A stretch of 49,840 bases of DNA, from the NCBI RefSeq assembly GCF_001699815.1, contig NZ_MCGB01000106.1, positions 1 through 49,840 of the forward strand. Direction: 5' to 3'. The position numbers and the translations under genes are program-made. The DNA comes from Ralstonia pickettii. GTDB taxonomy: Bacteria; Pseudomonadota; Gammaproteobacteria; Burkholderiales; Burkholderiaceae. Below, piece by piece: positions 49,304-49,840 of this stretch (positions are counted from its first letter, which is position 1; each line of letters starts with the position of its first letter). The notes beneath the pieces were generated by a model that worked only from the letters and a program-made list of their open reading frames with translations, did not search any database and was not told the DNA's origin.

Positions 49304-49635
49304 TTAAACAGTTCTGGATTTGGATAGCGCCAGCACGCAGGCGGCCAGATCCCACAGGGCACTGCCGACGCTCTTGAACACCACGGGCGATATCGGCGCA
49401 GGCTGCGTAAGCGTGTCGGGCGGCATATCGATGCACTGTTGTAATGGCCGCACACGCGACCACGGCACACCGGCCTGCAGCAGGTCGCCGGCTTCGGCTT
49501 CCAGGTCGACCAGCGTATCGGCGTACAGCCGATCGACCGCAGCGGCATGCACGCACAGGCGCGGCGGCAGTTCGGCCATGTCGGGCCGAAACGCGCCAAC
49601 CGCAGCGATGAAGTGATGCGCGCCCCAGGCGTACC
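49304..49635 (-). pseudogene. C-terminal remnant of an ornithine cyclodeaminase-like protein
   Basis: Reading leftward, HHFIAAVGAFRPDMAELPPRL then VDRLYADTLVDLEAEAGDLLQAGV and PVVFKSVGSALWDLAACVLAL match the last third of the ornithine cyclodeaminase/mu-crystallin family (NAD-binding fold). The N-terminal two thirds are absent; in their place, at about 49636, is the coding sequence of a cytochrome c in another frame. A residual protein of about 90 residues could start at the ATG at 49579, but it would lack both substrate and nucleotide loops. Confidence 0.75.
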
Positions 49636-49840
49636 TGGCGTCATGGTCGGATCGCTACGCTCGCCACTGGCGAATGCCTTGAGCTGCTTCCTGAGATAGG
49701 CCTCCTTCTGCCCCGCCAGGCGCGGATAGGCCTGGGTAACGGCGTTGCCTTCGAAGCCGTGGCAGTAAATGCAAGAATCGCTGGCGCGCGGCCAAGGGCC
49801 GTTCACACCTGCGTTGTTGTCCGAGATCTTGTCGACCTCA
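49636..49840 (-). pseudogene. N-terminal part of a cytochrome c, truncated and fused
   Basis: The frame enters from the window edge as VDKISDNNAGVNGPWPRASDS, then CIYCHG (haem-binding CxxCH), NAVTQAYPRLAGQKEAYLRKQLKAF, GERSDPTMTP. Class I cytochromes c of this type continue with LAKTLSxxE and the axial-methionine region of a second helix; here homology breaks after TMTP (49636) and unrelated residues follow until a stop at 49219. The 5' end lies outside. The split protein keeps the haem motif but lacks the C-terminal helix. Confidence 0.78.

Overview
The window is a high-GC chromosomal segment from a betaproteobacterium of the family Burkholderiaceae, most probably Ralstonia. The evidence is the origin-proximal order mnmG-rsmG-parA-parB-atpIBEFHAGDC followed further on by hemE and priA, the Ralstonia/Cupriavidus-like protein sequences, and the accessory genes (DUF6600/FecR-like, DUF3562, DUF3820). 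No phage, plasmid, IS, CRISPR, tRNA or rRNA gene was seen. Genus is inferred from memory of protein families and synteny; species is not claimed.

Layout. 1-4.9 kb: primosomal helicase priA (cut by the window edge), a 580-bp spacer with three DnaA boxes, hemE, a secreted cupin and a GFA-type enzyme. 4.9-14 kb: a dCache chemoreceptor, a frameshifted sterol-desaturase-family gene, a LysR/GST divergent pair, an orphan PstS-like binding protein, a small DUF3562 protein, an esterase, a CoA-binding protein and an exported DUF3298 protein. 14-17 kb: a 600-bp spacer ending in a strong orphan terminator (small-RNA candidate), then a large FecR/DUF6600 protein. 17.1-29.5 kb: the complete F1Fo ATP synthase operon, then parB, parA, rsmG and mnmG, all leftward. 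Three perfect parS sites lie in and just beyond mnmG.

29.6-37.3 kb is a patchwork: a LysR remnant, a branched-chain amino-acid binding protein, a dead short-chain dehydrogenase next to another LysR remnant, a DUF3820 protein, an intact LysR/NAD(P)-epimerase divergent pair, a PhnZ-like HD-domain protein, a cupin, a TSUP permease, a possible acetyltransferase and a small unknown protein. 37.5-45.2 kb: a leftward ABC uptake operon (livG-livF-binding protein-livH-livM), a GMC oxidoreductase and a monoacylglycerol-lipase-like hydrolase. 45.3-48.3 kb: a copper module, cueR-copA facing copZ, with two CueR-type promoters between them. 48.4-49.8 kb: an OmpW-family porin and a fusion scar between a cytochrome c and an ornithine-cyclodeaminase-like gene.

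Working together: the core block couples energy production (ATP synthase), chromosome segregation (ParABS) and tRNA/rRNA modification near the origin. The copper module is a self-contained sensor, exporter and chaperone circuit. The flanks show gene decay, with five broken genes or gene pairs (two single-G deletions, one lost start codon, one nonsense codon, several truncations). That is more than expected for a compact housekeeping region. I found no clear new multi-gene system; the best leads are the PhnZ-like HD oxygenase without its usual partner, the possible small RNA at about 14.4 kb, the DnaA-box cluster, the P-loop substitution in LivF and the palindrome over a LysR start codon.
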